Positions 49,949 through 59,386 are shown, counted from the first letter of the stretch. The stretch is 64,000 nucleotides of DNA from Morganella morganii_D (GCA_044772875.1 CP173058.1:2604001-2668000), one strand, 5' to 3'. Translations and numbers: made by a program. The notes: generated by a model not told the origin, from the sequence alone.

Positions 49949-50674
49949 ATGAGTCAGCAAACAGAAAAACCACAGGGCAGACTTTATGCCATCGGCACCG
50001 GTCCCGGTGCCAGTGACCTTATTACGGTGCGCGGCGCACGGATTATCAGTGAGCTGGATATCCTGTATGCACCGGCCGGTAAAAAAGATGCCCCGAGCCT
50101 GGCACATACCATTGTTGCACCGTATATCACCGGTAAGACCACGGTGAAAACCTATCACTTCCTGATGAAAGCCTCGCAGGAAGCGAAAGAAGCAGTCTGG
50201 GATGATGTCGCGAAAGCGATTCAGGAGGATGTGGCAGACGGTAAAAAAGTCGGCTTTATCACCCTGGGGGATTCCATGCTGTTCAGTACCTGGGTTTCCC
50301 TGCTGGAGCGTATCGGTAATCAGCCATGGCTGGAAGTGATTCCGGGCGTGACCTCGTTTGCTGCTATCGCCTCACGGGCAGTCGTCCCGCTGGCAATGGA
50401 AAACCAGAGCCTTGCTGTCATGTCGTGTACCGCATCTCCCGAAGAACTGGAACATGCGATCACGCATCATGAATGCATTGTGTTAATGAAAGTCTATGGT
50501 CGTTTACAACAGGTACGCGATCTGCTCCGCCGCCATGATTTGTTTGATCATGCCATCCTGATGGCCGATGCCACACTGGAAAGTGAACAGTGCTGGCGGC
50601 GTCTGGATGAGATCGACGACGAACAGACACTGCCTTATTTCTCAACGGTATTAATTAATAAAACCCGGAAATAA
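49949..50674 (+). CDS. cbiL: CbiL, cobalt-factor II C20-methyltransferase
   Basis: The 241 residues match CbiL (GRLYAIGTGPGASDLITVRG, LYAPAGKKDAPSLAHTIVAP, FITLGDSMLFSTWVSLLERI and VIPGVTSFAAIASRAVVPLA). It methylates C20 of cobalt-sirohydrochlorin with SAM. It follows cbiK by nine bases. Confidence 0.96.
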   Translation: MSQQTEKPQGRLYAIGTGPGASDLITVRGARIISELDILYAPAGKKDAPSLAHTIVAPYITGKTTVKTYHFLMKASQEAKEAVWDDVAKAIQEDVADGKKVGFITLGDSMLFSTWVSLLERIGNQPWLEVIPGVTSFAAIASRAVVPLAMENQSLAVMSCTASPEELEHAITHHECIVLMKVYGRLQQVRDLLRRHDLFDHAILMADATLESEQCWRRLDEIDDEQTLPYFSTVLINKTRK

Positions 50675-50689
50675 TTCGGTGAGGTTGTT

Positions 50690-51424
50690 ATGCAACAGAA
50701 ACTCACGCAGTTCTCATTAACCGGTGCCGCCGTCACAATTCTGCTGATGATTGCACCTCAGGAAGCCTTTGCCATGCATATCATGGAGGGCTTTTTACCG
50801 CCGATGTGGGCGATTGCCTGGTGGCTGATTTTCCTGCCGTTCCTCGGCGCGGGGATTGTCCGCCTTAAAGCGATTGTTCAGGAAGATGCCAACCAGAAAG
50901 TCCTGCTGGCATTATGCGGCGCCTTTATCTTTGTGCTTTCCGCACTGAAGATCCCGTCAGTCACCGGCAGTTGCTCTCACCCTACCGGGGTGGCGCTGGC
51001 AGTGATCCTGTTCGGGCCATCCGTGGTGGCGGTTCTCGGCTCCATCGTGCTGCTGTTTCAGGCGTTACTGCTGGCACACGGAGGCCTGACCACCCTCGGT
51101 GCCAATGGCATGTCGATGGCGGTTATCGGACCGATTGTCGGCTATCTGGTCTGGCGTTTCACCACCAAACTGGGCTGGCGTAAAGATATCTGCGTTTTCC
51201 TGGTCGCAGTGATAGCGGATTTAACCACCTATTTTGTTACCTCTGTCCAGCTCGGTGTCGCCTTCCCCGATCCGCAGATGGGGATGGGTGCGGCGATCCT
51301 GAAGTTCATGGGTATTTTCTGTCTGACCCAGGTACCGATTGCAATTGCGGAAGGTCTGCTGACGGTACTGGTTTATGATCAGCTGGTAAAACGTAACCTG
51401 GTAGGCAATGAGGTGCGGGCATGA
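50690..51424 (+). CDS. cbiM: CbiM, substrate-specific component of the cobalt ECF transporter
   Basis: The 244 residues match CbiM. A cleavable signal (to about residue 28, IAPQEAFA) precedes MHIMEGFLPPMWAIAWWLIF. The mature N-terminal Met-His is needed for Co(II) loading in this family. TGSCSHPTGVALAVILFGP is also typical. About six membrane segments follow. With CbiN, CbiQ and CbiO it imports cobalt for CbiK. Confidence 0.96.
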   Translation: MQQKLTQFSLTGAAVTILLMIAPQEAFAMHIMEGFLPPMWAIAWWLIFLPFLGAGIVRLKAIVQEDANQKVLLALCGAFIFVLSALKIPSVTGSCSHPTGVALAVILFGPSVVAVLGSIVLLFQALLLAHGGLTTLGANGMSMAVIGPIVGYLVWRFTTKLGWRKDICVFLVAVIADLTTYFVTSVQLGVAFPDPQMGMGAAILKFMGIFCLTQVPIAIAEGLLTVLVYDQLVKRNLVGNEVRA

Positions 51425-51699
51425 AAAAGACACTGATTTTACTGTTTCTGACTGTCGCGATTTTTATCATCCCGTTCTTTATCGACCACGGCGGTGAGTT
51501 CGGCGGGTCAGATGATCAGGCAGAACAGCAGATCCTGGCTATCGCGCCGGATTATGAACCCTGGTTTGAGTCTCTGTACGAACCGGCCAGTGGTGAAATC
51601 GAAAGCCTGCTGTTTACATTACAGGGTTGTCTGGGCACTGCTGTGATTTTCTATGTGCTCGGTTATTACCGCAGCGGCCGGAAAAATGCAAAGCCTTGA
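51421..51699 (+). CDS. cbiN: CbiN, small membrane component of the cobalt transporter
   Basis: The 92 residues match CbiN, with two membrane segments (LILLFLTVAIFIIPFFI and FTLQGCLGTAVIFYVLGYY) and a periplasmic loop (GGSDDQAEQQILAIAPDYEP). It assists CbiM in metal uptake. It overlaps cbiM by four bases and cbiQ by fourteen. Confidence 0.94.
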   Translation: MKKTLILLFLTVAIFIIPFFIDHGGEFGGSDDQAEQQILAIAPDYEPWFESLYEPASGEIESLLFTLQGCLGTAVIFYVLGYYRSGRKNAKP

Positions 51700-52363
51700 T
51701 GCCCTGAGTTATCAAAGCCGCTGGCGTCAGCGTGATCCGGGGGCGAAATTTGCCCTCTGGATTGTGATGATGATTCTGGCGATGAGCCTGCCACCGGCAG
51801 GCCAGGCGGCTTTGCTGCTGTGTATTGCGGCGTTTACCTGCTGGTTACTGCGGGTATCGCCGCTCCGCTATCTGAAATGGCTGCTGATCCCGTTCAGTTT
51901 TCTGGCGGTGGGACTGGTGGCCATTATTATCTCCTTTGCCCGCACACCGGACACTCTGCTGTGGGGCGTACAGATTGGCCATTACTGGGCCGGCCTTGAT
52001 CCTGCCGGTCTCACGACCGCCAATCAGACCTTCTGGCGCAGCATGGCTGCCCTCGCCGCCACCTTCTGGTTTATGCTCAATATGCCATTTGAGCAGTTGA
52101 TCAAACTAATGAAACGCGGTCGCCTGCCGCTGGTGCTGATCGAGCAGATCCTGCTGACCTGGCGCTTCATCTTTATTTTCCTGGAAGAGGCCGCCACGAT
52201 TTATCACGCTCAATCCCTGCGTTTCGGCTACCGCAATCTGCGCACCGGCTACCGCTCACTGGCGATGCTGGTCACCATGCTGTTCTCCCGCGTGATGATG
52301 CGCTATCAGCAAATGTCCGTCGCACTGAATGTGAAGCTCTATCAGGGAGATTTCCACCTATGA
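51686..52363 (+). CDS. cbiQ: CbiQ, transmembrane component of the cobalt ECF transporter
   Basis: The 225 residues match CbiQ (MQSLDALSYQSRWRQRDPGA, PFEQLIKLMKRGRLPLVLIE, ILLTWRFIFIFLEEAATIYH, AQSLRFGY and the conserved end KLYQGDFHL). It couples ATP hydrolysis by CbiO to CbiM. The ATG at 51686, inside the end of cbiN, matches the Salmonella start; an in-frame ATG at 51653 lies deeper within cbiN. Confidence 0.93.
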   Translation: MQSLDALSYQSRWRQRDPGAKFALWIVMMILAMSLPPAGQAALLLCIAAFTCWLLRVSPLRYLKWLLIPFSFLAVGLVAIIISFARTPDTLLWGVQIGHYWAGLDPAGLTTANQTFWRSMAALAATFWFMLNMPFEQLIKLMKRGRLPLVLIEQILLTWRFIFIFLEEAATIYHAQSLRFGYRNLRTGYRSLAMLVTMLFSRVMMRYQQMSVALNVKLYQGDFHL

Positions 52364-53208
52364 ACCATCATCCGCAATTATCTGTCAGCGGTCTCACATT
52401 CCGCTATCAGGACGATAATATACTGAAAAACCTGACGATGGATTTCGGTGCGCACCAGATAACCGGGATTATCGGTGCCAACGGCTGCGGAAAATCCACC
52501 TTGTTTATGAACCTGTCAGGTATTCTGAAACCGCAGGACGGCTGGGTACTCTGGCGGGGTAACCCGCTGAAATACGATAAAAAATCACTGCTGGAACTGC
52601 GTCAGCATGTGGTTACCGTCTTTCAGGATCCGGATATGCAGATTTTTTATACCGATGTGGACAGTGATATCGCCTTCGCCCTGCGCAATCTCGGGATGGA
52701 AGAAGATGTGATCAAACGCCGGACAGATGAGGCACTGCGGCTGGTGGATGCGCTCGCCTTCCGTGACAAACCGGTGCAGCATCTGAGTTTCGGGCAGAAA
52801 AAACGCGTGGCAATTGCCGGGGCGCTGGTGATGCAGTCAGACTACCTGCTGCTCGATGAACCTACTGCCGGACTGGATCCCGCCGGACGGCAGCAGATGA
52901 TCGACCTGCTGGCCCGCATTGCCGCCGCCGGTAAGCACATTGTAATTTCCAGCCATGACATTGATCTGATTTATCAGGTCTGTGATGGTATTTACGTGAT
53001 GTCGCACGGCGAAGTGTGCGGCCACGGCACGCCGGAATCCGTTTTCCTGCAAAAAGAGATGATAACCGCTGCCGGGCTGGAACAACCGTGGCTGGTCAAA
53101 CTCCACTGCGAAACCGGACTGCCGCTGTGCAAAACTGAACAGGCGCTGTTTGCACAATTGCAGCAGCAGACAATCCCCGCCGCCGGAACACACGAGGTAA
53201 TGGCATGA
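52360..53208 (+). CDS. cbiO: CbiO, ATP-binding component of the cobalt ECF transporter
   Basis: The 282 residues form an ABC ATPase with Walker A GIIGANGCGKSTLF, Q-loop VTVFQDPDMQIFYT, signature LSFGQKKRVAIAGALVM, Walker B YLLLDEPTAGLDP and switch His in VISSHDIDLIYQV. It powers cobalt uptake with CbiMNQ. It overlaps cbiQ and cbiP by four bases each. Confidence 0.96.
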   Translation: MNHHPQLSVSGLTFRYQDDNILKNLTMDFGAHQITGIIGANGCGKSTLFMNLSGILKPQDGWVLWRGNPLKYDKKSLLELRQHVVTVFQDPDMQIFYTDVDSDIAFALRNLGMEEDVIKRRTDEALRLVDALAFRDKPVQHLSFGQKKRVAIAGALVMQSDYLLLDEPTAGLDPAGRQQMIDLLARIAAAGKHIVISSHDIDLIYQVCDGIYVMSHGEVCGHGTPESVFLQKEMITAAGLEQPWLVKLHCETGLPLCKTEQALFAQLQQQTIPAAGTHEVMA

Positions 53209-54740
53209 CATTTTCACTGATGATCCAGGGTACTGCTTCCGATGTCGGAAAAAGTGTATTAGTCGCCGGATTCTGCCGGATTTTCTCTCAGGACGGGCAC
53301 CACTGCGCGCCGTTCAAATCACAGAATATGGCGCTGAACTCGGGGATCACCCGTGACGGCAAAGAAATGGGCCGTGCTCAGATATTTCAGGCGGAAGCCG
53401 CCGGTATTGAACCGGATGTCCGTATGAACCCGGTCCTGCTCAAACCGACCTCCGACCGCAAATCCCAGGTCATTCTGATGGGGAAAGTCGCGCAGAATAT
53501 GGATGCGGCAGAATATCACCTTTATAAACCGCAGCTGAAAACCATGATCCGGGATGTTTACAACGACCTGGCTTCTGAGCATGACATTATTGTGCTGGAA
53601 GGCGCAGGCAGCCCGGCGGAGATCAACCTGCGCGACGGCGATATTGTGAATATGGGCATGGCTGAAATGATAGATGCACCCGTGATCCTGGTGGCGGATA
53701 TCGATCGCGGCGGTGTGTTCGCCTCAATTTACGGCACACTTGCCCTGCTGACTGACGACGAACGCGCCCGGGTAATCGGCGTGATTATCAACAAATTCCG
53801 CGGTGATGTTGCCCTTCTGATGCCGGGCATTAAACAAATAGAAGATCTGACCAACGTACCGGTGCTCGGCGTGCTGCCGTGGCTGGATGTGGATCTGGAA
53901 GATGAGGACGGCGTAGCGTTACAGGTCGGCAAATACGACGGAAAAACCGAAAAAGTGCTGGATATTGTGGTGGTTCAGTTACCGCACATTGCCAACTTTA
54001 CCGATTTCAATGCCCTTGCCGCCCAGCCGGATGTCCGTCTGCGTTATGAATCAGATCCGCTGCTGGTCGGTGAACCGGATCTGCTGATTATCCCCGGCAG
54101 TAAAAATACCCTCGGTGACCTGCTGTGGCTGCGTCAGAAAGGGATGGATAAGGCCATTCTCACCCGCCACGCGCAGGGTACCCCGATAGCCGGGATCTGC
54201 GGCGGCTATCAGATCCTCGGCAAACATATTTATGATGATGTCGAATCCGGATTATCTGATCTGCCGGGGCTGGGGCTGCTCGATATTACCACCCGTTTCT
54301 CTCCGGAAAAAAATACCACCCAAACCGCCGGTACCGTATGCGGTTCACTGCCGGGGATCTGGTCTGCCTGTCAGAATGAACCGATCAGCGGCTATGAGAT
54401 CCATATGGGCGTGTCCGAAACCGGCGCGGATGCCATCCCGTTTGCACAGATGCACGAGAAAAACCGTGAACCGTGCAACCATGCTGACGGCGCGGTCAGC
54501 CCGGACGGCAGTGTGATGGGTTCTTATCTGCACGGTATTTTTGACCGGAATAATTTCACCCGTCCGCTGCTCAATCAGTTGCGGGAAAAGAAAGGGCTGG
54601 CGCCGCTGCCGGAGAGTACCTTTGACTATACGCTGCACAAAGAACAGCAGTTTAATATTCTGGCACAGCAGATGCGGGAACACCTCAATATTGATGAAAT
54701 CTGTCGTCTGATGTATGCGCATAAGGAGAAAACAGCATGA
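53205..54740 (+). CDS. cbiP: CbiP, cobyric acid synthase
   Basis: The 511 residues match CbiP/CobQ. The P-loop-like ATPase domain comes first (MIQGTASDVGKSVLVAGFCR, FKSQNMALNSGITRDGKEMG). The class I amidotransferase domain follows (GTPIAGICGGYQILGKHIYD with the nucleophile Cys, and GSYLHGIFDRNNF with its His). It amidates side chains b, d, e and g of adenosylcobyrinate diamide, so adenosylation by BtuR precedes it. Confidence 0.97.
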   Translation: MTFSLMIQGTASDVGKSVLVAGFCRIFSQDGHHCAPFKSQNMALNSGITRDGKEMGRAQIFQAEAAGIEPDVRMNPVLLKPTSDRKSQVILMGKVAQNMDAAEYHLYKPQLKTMIRDVYNDLASEHDIIVLEGAGSPAEINLRDGDIVNMGMAEMIDAPVILVADIDRGGVFASIYGTLALLTDDERARVIGVIINKFRGDVALLMPGIKQIEDLTNVPVLGVLPWLDVDLEDEDGVALQVGKYDGKTEKVLDIVVVQLPHIANFTDFNALAAQPDVRLRYESDPLLVGEPDLLIIPGSKNTLGDLLWLRQKGMDKAILTRHAQGTPIAGICGGYQILGKHIYDDVESGLSDLPGLGLLDITTRFSPEKNTTQTAGTVCGSLPGIWSACQNEPISGYEIHMGVSETGADAIPFAQMHEKNREPCNHADGAVSPDGSVMGSYLHGIFDRNNFTRPLLNQLREKKGLAPLPESTFDYTLHKEQQFNILAQQMREHLNIDEICRLMYAHKEKTA

Positions 54741-55282
54741 TTTTAATTACCGGCGGTGCCCGCAGCGGTAAAAGCAGTTTTGCCGAAGAACTGGTGGATA
54801 ACCGCTGTCACAGTGCGCTCTATATCGCCACCTCAGTGATAACGGATGACGAAATGGCCGCCCGCGTGGCACGCCATAAAGCCGATCGTCCGCAGCACTG
54901 GCGCACCCAGGAAGGTTTTAAAAACATTGCGCATGCTATCCGCTATGAACGCAAACCGGGCGAGGGAGTGATGCTGGAATGTATCACCACGCTGATTGCC
55001 AATCTGCTGTATGACGCATCAGGCGGTGCTGATCCGGACACGCTGGATTATGCCAGGCTGGAGATCGGTATCAACAGCGAAATCGACCATATTATTGATG
55101 CCTGTAAAGAGAGCGAATGTCCGGTGTATATCGTCACCAACGAACTGGGGATGAGCATCACACCGGAAAACCGGCTGGCGCGTCATTTTGTCGATATCGC
55201 CGGACGCATTAATCAGAAACTCGCCCGTCAGGCAGAACAGGTCTGGCTGGTGATCTCCGGGATCGGAGTTCAGATCAAATGA
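54737..55282 (+). CDS. cobU: CobU, adenosylcobinamide kinase/guanylyltransferase
   Basis: The 181 residues match CobU (MILITGGARSGKSSFAEELV with the P-loop, YIATSVITDDEMAARVARHK with the guanylylated His, and VTNELGMSITPENRLARHFV). It phosphorylates adenosylcobinamide and transfers GMP to give AdoCbi-GDP. It overlaps cbiP and cobS by four bases. Confidence 0.96.
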   Translation: MILITGGARSGKSSFAEELVDNRCHSALYIATSVITDDEMAARVARHKADRPQHWRTQEGFKNIAHAIRYERKPGEGVMLECITTLIANLLYDASGGADPDTLDYARLEIGINSEIDHIIDACKESECPVYIVTNELGMSITPENRLARHFVDIAGRINQKLARQAEQVWLVISGIGVQIK

Positions 55283-56046
55283 ACCTGAAATACCTGTGGG
55301 CCACACTTCAGTTCATCACCCGGATTCCGGTGCCGCAGCGCTGGAGTGAAGGCACGGAATTTCAGCAGTACGGGCGCGGCGTGCCGTTTTTCCCGGTGGT
55401 CGGGCTGATTGCCGGGGTCATTGCAGCGCTGCTGACCGTGTGGATTGCCAGTGCGGCACACAGCCCGCTGATCGCCGCACTCGGGTATGTGCTGGCACTG
55501 ATCCTGATCACCGGCGGTTTTCACCTCGACGGCCTGGCAGATACCTGTGACGGTATTTTTTCCGCCCGCAAACGCGAAAGAATGCTGGAGATCATGCGCG
55601 ACAGCCGCATCGGTACGCATGGCTGTCTGGCGCTGATTTTTGCCCTGATGGCAAAATCCGCTGCCGCGTATGAGCTTCTCGCCTCCTCTTCCCTTTCTCT
55701 GACCACCGCCGCCGGACTGCTGATTTGCGCCCCGGTTGCAGGACGCACCTGTATGTCGCTGGTGATGTACAACCAGCGCTATGCCCGTGAAGGGGAAGGC
55801 ATGGGCAATATTTATATCGGCCGCATCAGTCTGCGCCAGTTTGCCATCACTCTGGCTACCGGCGCGGTGATTGTGACTGTTGCGGGCGGAATGAAAGCCC
55901 TCGGAGCCCTGATTATCACCGCCTTTATGATTTACGGGCTGGGGCGTTATTTCTGCCGCCATCTCGGCGGGCAGACCGGGGATACACTCGGTGCCGCTGA
56001 AGAGTGCGGGGAAATTATCTTTCTGCTCGCACTGTTCTGGATGTAA
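55279..56046 (+). CDS. cobS: CobS, adenosylcobinamide-GDP ribazoletransferase
   Basis: The 255-residue membrane protein matches CobS (FITRIPVPQRWSEGTEFQQY, GGFHLDGLADTCDGIFSARK with the conserved acidic metal-binding residues, RMLEIMRDSRIGTHGCLALI and GGQTGDTLGAAEECGEIIFL). It joins AdoCbi-GDP and alpha-ribazole(-phosphate), completing the molecule. It is followed by cobC after five bases. Confidence 0.96.
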   Translation: MNLKYLWATLQFITRIPVPQRWSEGTEFQQYGRGVPFFPVVGLIAGVIAALLTVWIASAAHSPLIAALGYVLALILITGGFHLDGLADTCDGIFSARKRERMLEIMRDSRIGTHGCLALIFALMAKSAAAYELLASSSLSLTTAAGLLICAPVAGRTCMSLVMYNQRYAREGEGMGNIYIGRISLRQFAITLATGAVIVTVAGGMKALGALIITAFMIYGLGRYFCRHLGGQTGDTLGAAEECGEIIFLLALFWM

Positions 56047-56051
56047 GCGGG

Positions 56052-56678
56052 ATGAGCATCAGCCGCTTTATTCTCGTCCGTCACGGGGAAACCGCCGGGA
56101 ACAAAGACGGCCTGTTCTACGGCAGCACCGATTTACCGCTGACGGATAACGGTCACCGGCAGGCAGCAACTGTGGCCTCTTATCTGCATGATATTCAGAT
56201 AGATACTGTACTGATAAGTGAATTGCAGCGGGCAGGACAGACAGCGGAATACATCCGTTCCCCGGAAAATCATCACTACCGCTGCGACCCGCGCCTCAAT
56301 GAAATGCACTTCGGGGAGTGGGAAATGAAGCATTACAGCGAAATTGCCGCCCGTTTCCCGGCGGACTGGGAGACCTGGATGAATGACTGGCTGCATGCCG
56401 CACCAACCGGCGGCGAGCCGTTTCCGCAGTTTGCGGCCAGGGTTCAGGCGGCAGCAGATGAACTGCGCCGGGAAGCATCAGAAACCCCGGCAACCCGGCT
56501 GATTGTCGCCCACAAAGGCGTACTCGGGCTTATCATCACCCGCTGGTTCGGCCTGCCCGCAGAGGCCATGTGGCAATTCCCCTGTGAACAGGACAGTTAC
56601 AGTGTGGCGGAATGCCGCGACGGATTTATGACGTTAGCTGTGTTTAACGGGCGATCATGTTTTACGCCCGTTGTTTGA
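56052..56678 (+). CDS. cobC: CobC, alpha-ribazole-5'-phosphate phosphatase
   Basis: The 208 residues belong to the histidine phosphatase family: RFILVRHGETAGNKDGLFYG with the catalytic RHG near residues 9-11, LNEMHFGEWEMKHYSEIAAR, and RLIVAHKGVLGLIITRWF with the second His. CobC removes phosphate from alpha-ribazole phosphate or AdoCbl-5'-phosphate. The ATG at 56052 matches CobC starts; an in-frame ATG at 56004 lies within cobS. In Salmonella cobC is unlinked from the operon. Here it sits between cobS and cobT. Confidence 0.93.
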   Translation: MSISRFILVRHGETAGNKDGLFYGSTDLPLTDNGHRQAATVASYLHDIQIDTVLISELQRAGQTAEYIRSPENHHYRCDPRLNEMHFGEWEMKHYSEIAARFPADWETWMNDWLHAAPTGGEPFPQFAARVQAAADELRREASETPATRLIVAHKGVLGLIITRWFGLPAEAMWQFPCEQDSYSVAECRDGFMTLAVFNGRSCFTPVV

Positions 56679-56708
56679 TTATAAAAATATAATGTGAGCA
56701 TAAAAACA

Positions 56709-57770
56709 ATGACAACACTGAAAGACCTGATCCGCACGATCCCGCCTCTGGATCACGCGGCCATGCAGGCGGCAGAACAACATATCAACGGATTGGCCAA
56801 ACCGCCGCGCAGTCTCGGCCGGCTGGAAGATCTCGCAGTACACCTTGCCGGTATGCCGGGGATTGACCATCCCGATAATCTGCCGAAAGAAATTATTGTG
56901 ATGTGTGCAGATCACGGCGTATTTGCAGAAGGTGTCGCCGTCACTCCGCAGGAAGTCACCGCTATCCAGGCCCGCAATATTCAGAAACAACTGACCGGCG
57001 TCTGTGCGGTTGCCCGCAGCAACGGCACCAGCGTACTGCCGGTGGATATCGGCATTGACTGCGATCCTATTGATAACATGATTTCCCTGAAACTGGCACG
57101 CGGCTGCGGCAATATCGCCAAAGGCCCGGCAATGTCTTACGCCGATGCGGAGCATCTTCTGGTCGCCGGTGCCGAGCTGGTAAAACAGCGGGTCGCCGCC
57201 GGGATCCGCGTTGTCGGCACCGGTGAGCTGGGTATCGCCAACACCACTCCGGCCTCTGCTATGATCAGTGTTCTGTGCGGGCTTGATCCGCATGATACAG
57301 TCGGGATTGGTGCTAATCTGCCGCTGGATCGTGTTTCGCACAAAGAAGCGGTAGTCCGGCAGGCTATCGCGGTGAATAATCCGGATCCCGCTGATGCCAT
57401 TGATGTGCTCGCCAAAGTCGGCGGATATGATCTGACCGGAATGACCGGTGTGATTCTGGGTGCCGCTGTCTGCGGTATTCCTGTCGTGCTCGACGGCTTT
57501 TTATCTTACGCCTGTGCAATCGCGGCCTGCCGTCTGGCTCCTGCTGTCCGGGACTATCTGATCCCGTCCCACTTTTCCGCCGAGAAAGGCGCAGGTATCG
57601 CGCTTGAGCAGCTCGGCCTCAAACCTTTTTTATATCTGGATCTCCGGCTGGGCGAAGGCAGCGGCGCGGCATTAGCCATGTCCGTTATTAATGCCGCATG
57701 CAGCATGTATTGTCATATGGGACATCAGGCCGGCAGCGGTTTCACCCTGCCGCCATCCCCCACCCGGTAA
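56709..57770 (+). CDS. cobT: CobT, nicotinate-nucleotide:dimethylbenzimidazole phosphoribosyltransferase
   Basis: The 353 residues match CobT (HINGLAKPPRSLGRLEDLAV, VMCADHGVFAEGVAVTPQEV, GTGELGIANTTPASAMISVL, FLSYACAIAACRLAPAVRDY and IPSHFSAEKGAGIALEQLGL with its catalytic Glu in the family). It activates the lower ligand DMB to alpha-ribazole phosphate. I favour the ATG at 56709; an in-frame GTG at 56694 would add five residues, and neither has a strong ribosome site. It is the last gene of the cobalamin operon. Confidence 0.96.
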   Translation: MTTLKDLIRTIPPLDHAAMQAAEQHINGLAKPPRSLGRLEDLAVHLAGMPGIDHPDNLPKEIIVMCADHGVFAEGVAVTPQEVTAIQARNIQKQLTGVCAVARSNGTSVLPVDIGIDCDPIDNMISLKLARGCGNIAKGPAMSYADAEHLLVAGAELVKQRVAAGIRVVGTGELGIANTTPASAMISVLCGLDPHDTVGIGANLPLDRVSHKEAVVRQAIAVNNPDPADAIDVLAKVGGYDLTGMTGVILGAAVCGIPVVLDGFLSYACAIAACRLAPAVRDYLIPSHFSAEKGAGIALEQLGLKPFLYLDLRLGEGSGAALAMSVINAACSMYCHMGHQAGSGFTLPPSPTR

Positions 57771-57801
57771 AATGGATTATAATTTTAGGGAGTAAAACGC
57801 C

Positions 57802-58713
57802 ATGCGAAAGAAGATCCCGAAAACGGATTTACTGATCACCTTCGAAGCTGTTGCACAATATGAGAGCTACACCCGGGCAGCAGAAGAGTTATCACTGACC
57901 CAGAGTGCGGTTTTCCGTCAGATTGCCGCCCTGGAAGAATTCCTGAACGTGTCGCTGTTTCATCACGTCCGTAAACGTATTTTCCTCAGTGATGCCGGAA
58001 AACATTACCTCGGGCTGGTGCATGACACCCTGGATAAGCTGGAAAAAGACACCCAGGATATTATGTCCTGGCAATCATCACAGCAGTTGTTTGAACTGGC
58101 GGTGACACCAACTTTCAGTACACACTGGCTGATCCCGAATTTACAGAGCTTCCGTGAGAAACATCCTGAAATTGCATTAAGTATCAGTGCATTAACCACA
58201 CCGGCAGATTTTACCAGTCTGAAATACGATGCGGCGATTATGCGCGAGGATTTCTGTAATCCGTGGCCGGATTTTGAATATCTGTTTGAAGAAGAGCTGG
58301 TGCCGGTGTGCAGCCGCATGCTGTGGCGGGATGACACTATCAAGCTCACTACCAGCCAGGTACTGGAAGAGTTTACCCTGCTGCATCAGACCACCCGCCT
58401 GGATGCCTGGAGTGACTGGTTCCAGCTTTCGGGTATCCATAATCCGAAAACCCGGGTCGGCCCGCGTTTTGATCTGCTCTCGATGCTGATCTCCGCTATC
58501 CGGTCAAATCTCGGTGTGGCACTGCTGCCTCGTTTTGCCATACAAAAAGATCTGGAAAACGGCGATCTGGTGATCCCGTGCGACCTGCCGATGAGCACCG
58601 GCAACCGCTTTGTTCTCACCTATAAAGAGGATAAAAAAGGATCACTCAACCTGCGGAAATTCAGTGACTGGATCCACGAGAAATCACGGGAAAAAGAACT
58701 GATTTTGTCTTAA
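57802..58713 (+). CDS. LysR-family transcriptional regulator (GcvA/AmpR-like)
   Basis: The 303-residue protein has an N-terminal winged helix (about 8-65: LITFEAVAQYESYTRAAEEL, SLTQSAVFRQIAALEEFLNV) and a periplasmic-binding-like effector domain (about 95-295). It recalls GcvA/AmpR-type regulators. It lies 31 bases after cobT in the same direction with GGGAG before the ATG, so it may be read from the cbi operon or its own promoter. Its last 54 codons and terminator are repeated as a fragment at 60081-60295. Its targets are not identifiable here. Confidence 0.85.
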   Translation: MRKKIPKTDLLITFEAVAQYESYTRAAEELSLTQSAVFRQIAALEEFLNVSLFHHVRKRIFLSDAGKHYLGLVHDTLDKLEKDTQDIMSWQSSQQLFELAVTPTFSTHWLIPNLQSFREKHPEIALSISALTTPADFTSLKYDAAIMREDFCNPWPDFEYLFEEELVPVCSRMLWRDDTIKLTTSQVLEEFTLLHQTTRLDAWSDWFQLSGIHNPKTRVGPRFDLLSMLISAIRSNLGVALLPRFAIQKDLENGDLVIPCDLPMSTGNRFVLTYKEDKKGSLNLRKFSDWIHEKSREKELILS

Positions 58714-58765
58714 TAAATACTCCCTCTGTTGATACAGGGGGCGTGTTTTCTGTTGCCTGCATTGC
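58551..58765 (+). repeat. Direct repeat A, copy 1 (lysR 3' end plus terminator)
   Basis: These 215 bases are repeated at 60081-60295 with two mismatches (58595 C for T; 58632 T for C). The repeat begins at TCTGGAAAAC inside lysR and ends at TTGCCTGCATTGC after its terminator. It marks the left edge of a duplicated unit whose right part is the loiP gene. Confidence 0.95.
58722..58748 (+). terminator. Terminator of the lysR gene
   Basis: CCCTCTGT and ACAGGGGG form an eight-pair stem with a TGAT loop, followed by CGTGTTTTC. It lies nine bases after the stop codon. The same hairpin is present in the second copy of the repeat at 60252-60278. Confidence 0.7.
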
Positions 58766-58988
58766 CCGGCAAGGTACGCCTTATTTACTTTTTAATATAA
58801 AAATATAGTATCATAATTAATAATTATAAATACCTTTCGAAAAGCTATATTTGAACCAGTTATATGTCATCTGCTATATTATTCTGGTAAATACCGAATG
58901 TATAAATCTTTTTTATCATCATTTATTTCATTGCCAAACTTACAATCTGATATACTTACCCCATATCACATTATTTTACGAGGCAAAC

Positions 58989-59234
58989 ATGAAAGTCAGC
59001 ATAAACGATTTTAATCAAAACATCATTTCAATGATAAAAAAACCGGATCTGTCAGAAGGTGAAGATATCCTTATTTATGATGATAATAATGAGTTAGCCG
59101 GCGTCATAATTCAACCCAAACTTTATCAGTTTATCATTAATAAGATAAATGAAATTGAAGATGCTGAAGATAGTGCTGTCAGTTACAGCCACGATTCAGA
59201 CACAATATCACTGGATGACCTATTAAAGGAATAA
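58989..59234 (+). CDS. Putative Phd/YefM-like antitoxin
   Basis: This 81-residue acidic protein begins MKVSINDFNQNIISMI with GAGG ahead of the ATG at 58989. Its middle (ILIYDDNNELAGVIIQPKLY) recalls the Phd/YefM beta-strand region, and its acidic tail ends DTISLDDLLKE, typical of toxin-binding antitoxin tails. It is the first of three close genes ending in a RelE-type toxin. The region is AT-rich compared with the cobalamin genes. The family call rests on short similarity and position. Confidence 0.68.
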   Translation: MKVSINDFNQNIISMIKKPDLSEGEDILIYDDNNELAGVIIQPKLYQFIINKINEIEDAEDSAVSYSHDSDTISLDDLLKE

Positions 59235-59236
59235 CA

Positions 59237-59386
59237 ATGGACAACCCTGAGTTTACGGATGAACACAAAGATAACGAAATTGATAAAAAACTGGCAGAGC
59301 AGGCCGAAATGGAAAGGCTGAGTTTTACCAGACAAAGTATCAAAAATTTTAAAACGCTGGAGCAGCTATTAGAGGAGAATAAATAA
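59237..59386 (+). CDS. Small acidic/basic protein between antitoxin and toxin genes
   Basis: A 49-residue frame (MDNPEFTDEHKDNEIDKKLA ... TLEQLLEENK) starts two bases after the antitoxin stop and overlaps the toxin ATG by one base (TAATG). GGAGAA-type ribosome sites precede both it (AAAGGA at 59226) and the toxin. Its tight coupling and charged helical composition suggest it is real. Its end, KTLEQLLEEN, resembles antitoxin toxin-wrapping helices. I do not recognise a family; it may be a second antitoxin part. Confidence 0.6.
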   Translation: MDNPEFTDEHKDNEIDKKLAEQAEMERLSFTRQSIKNFKTLEQLLEENK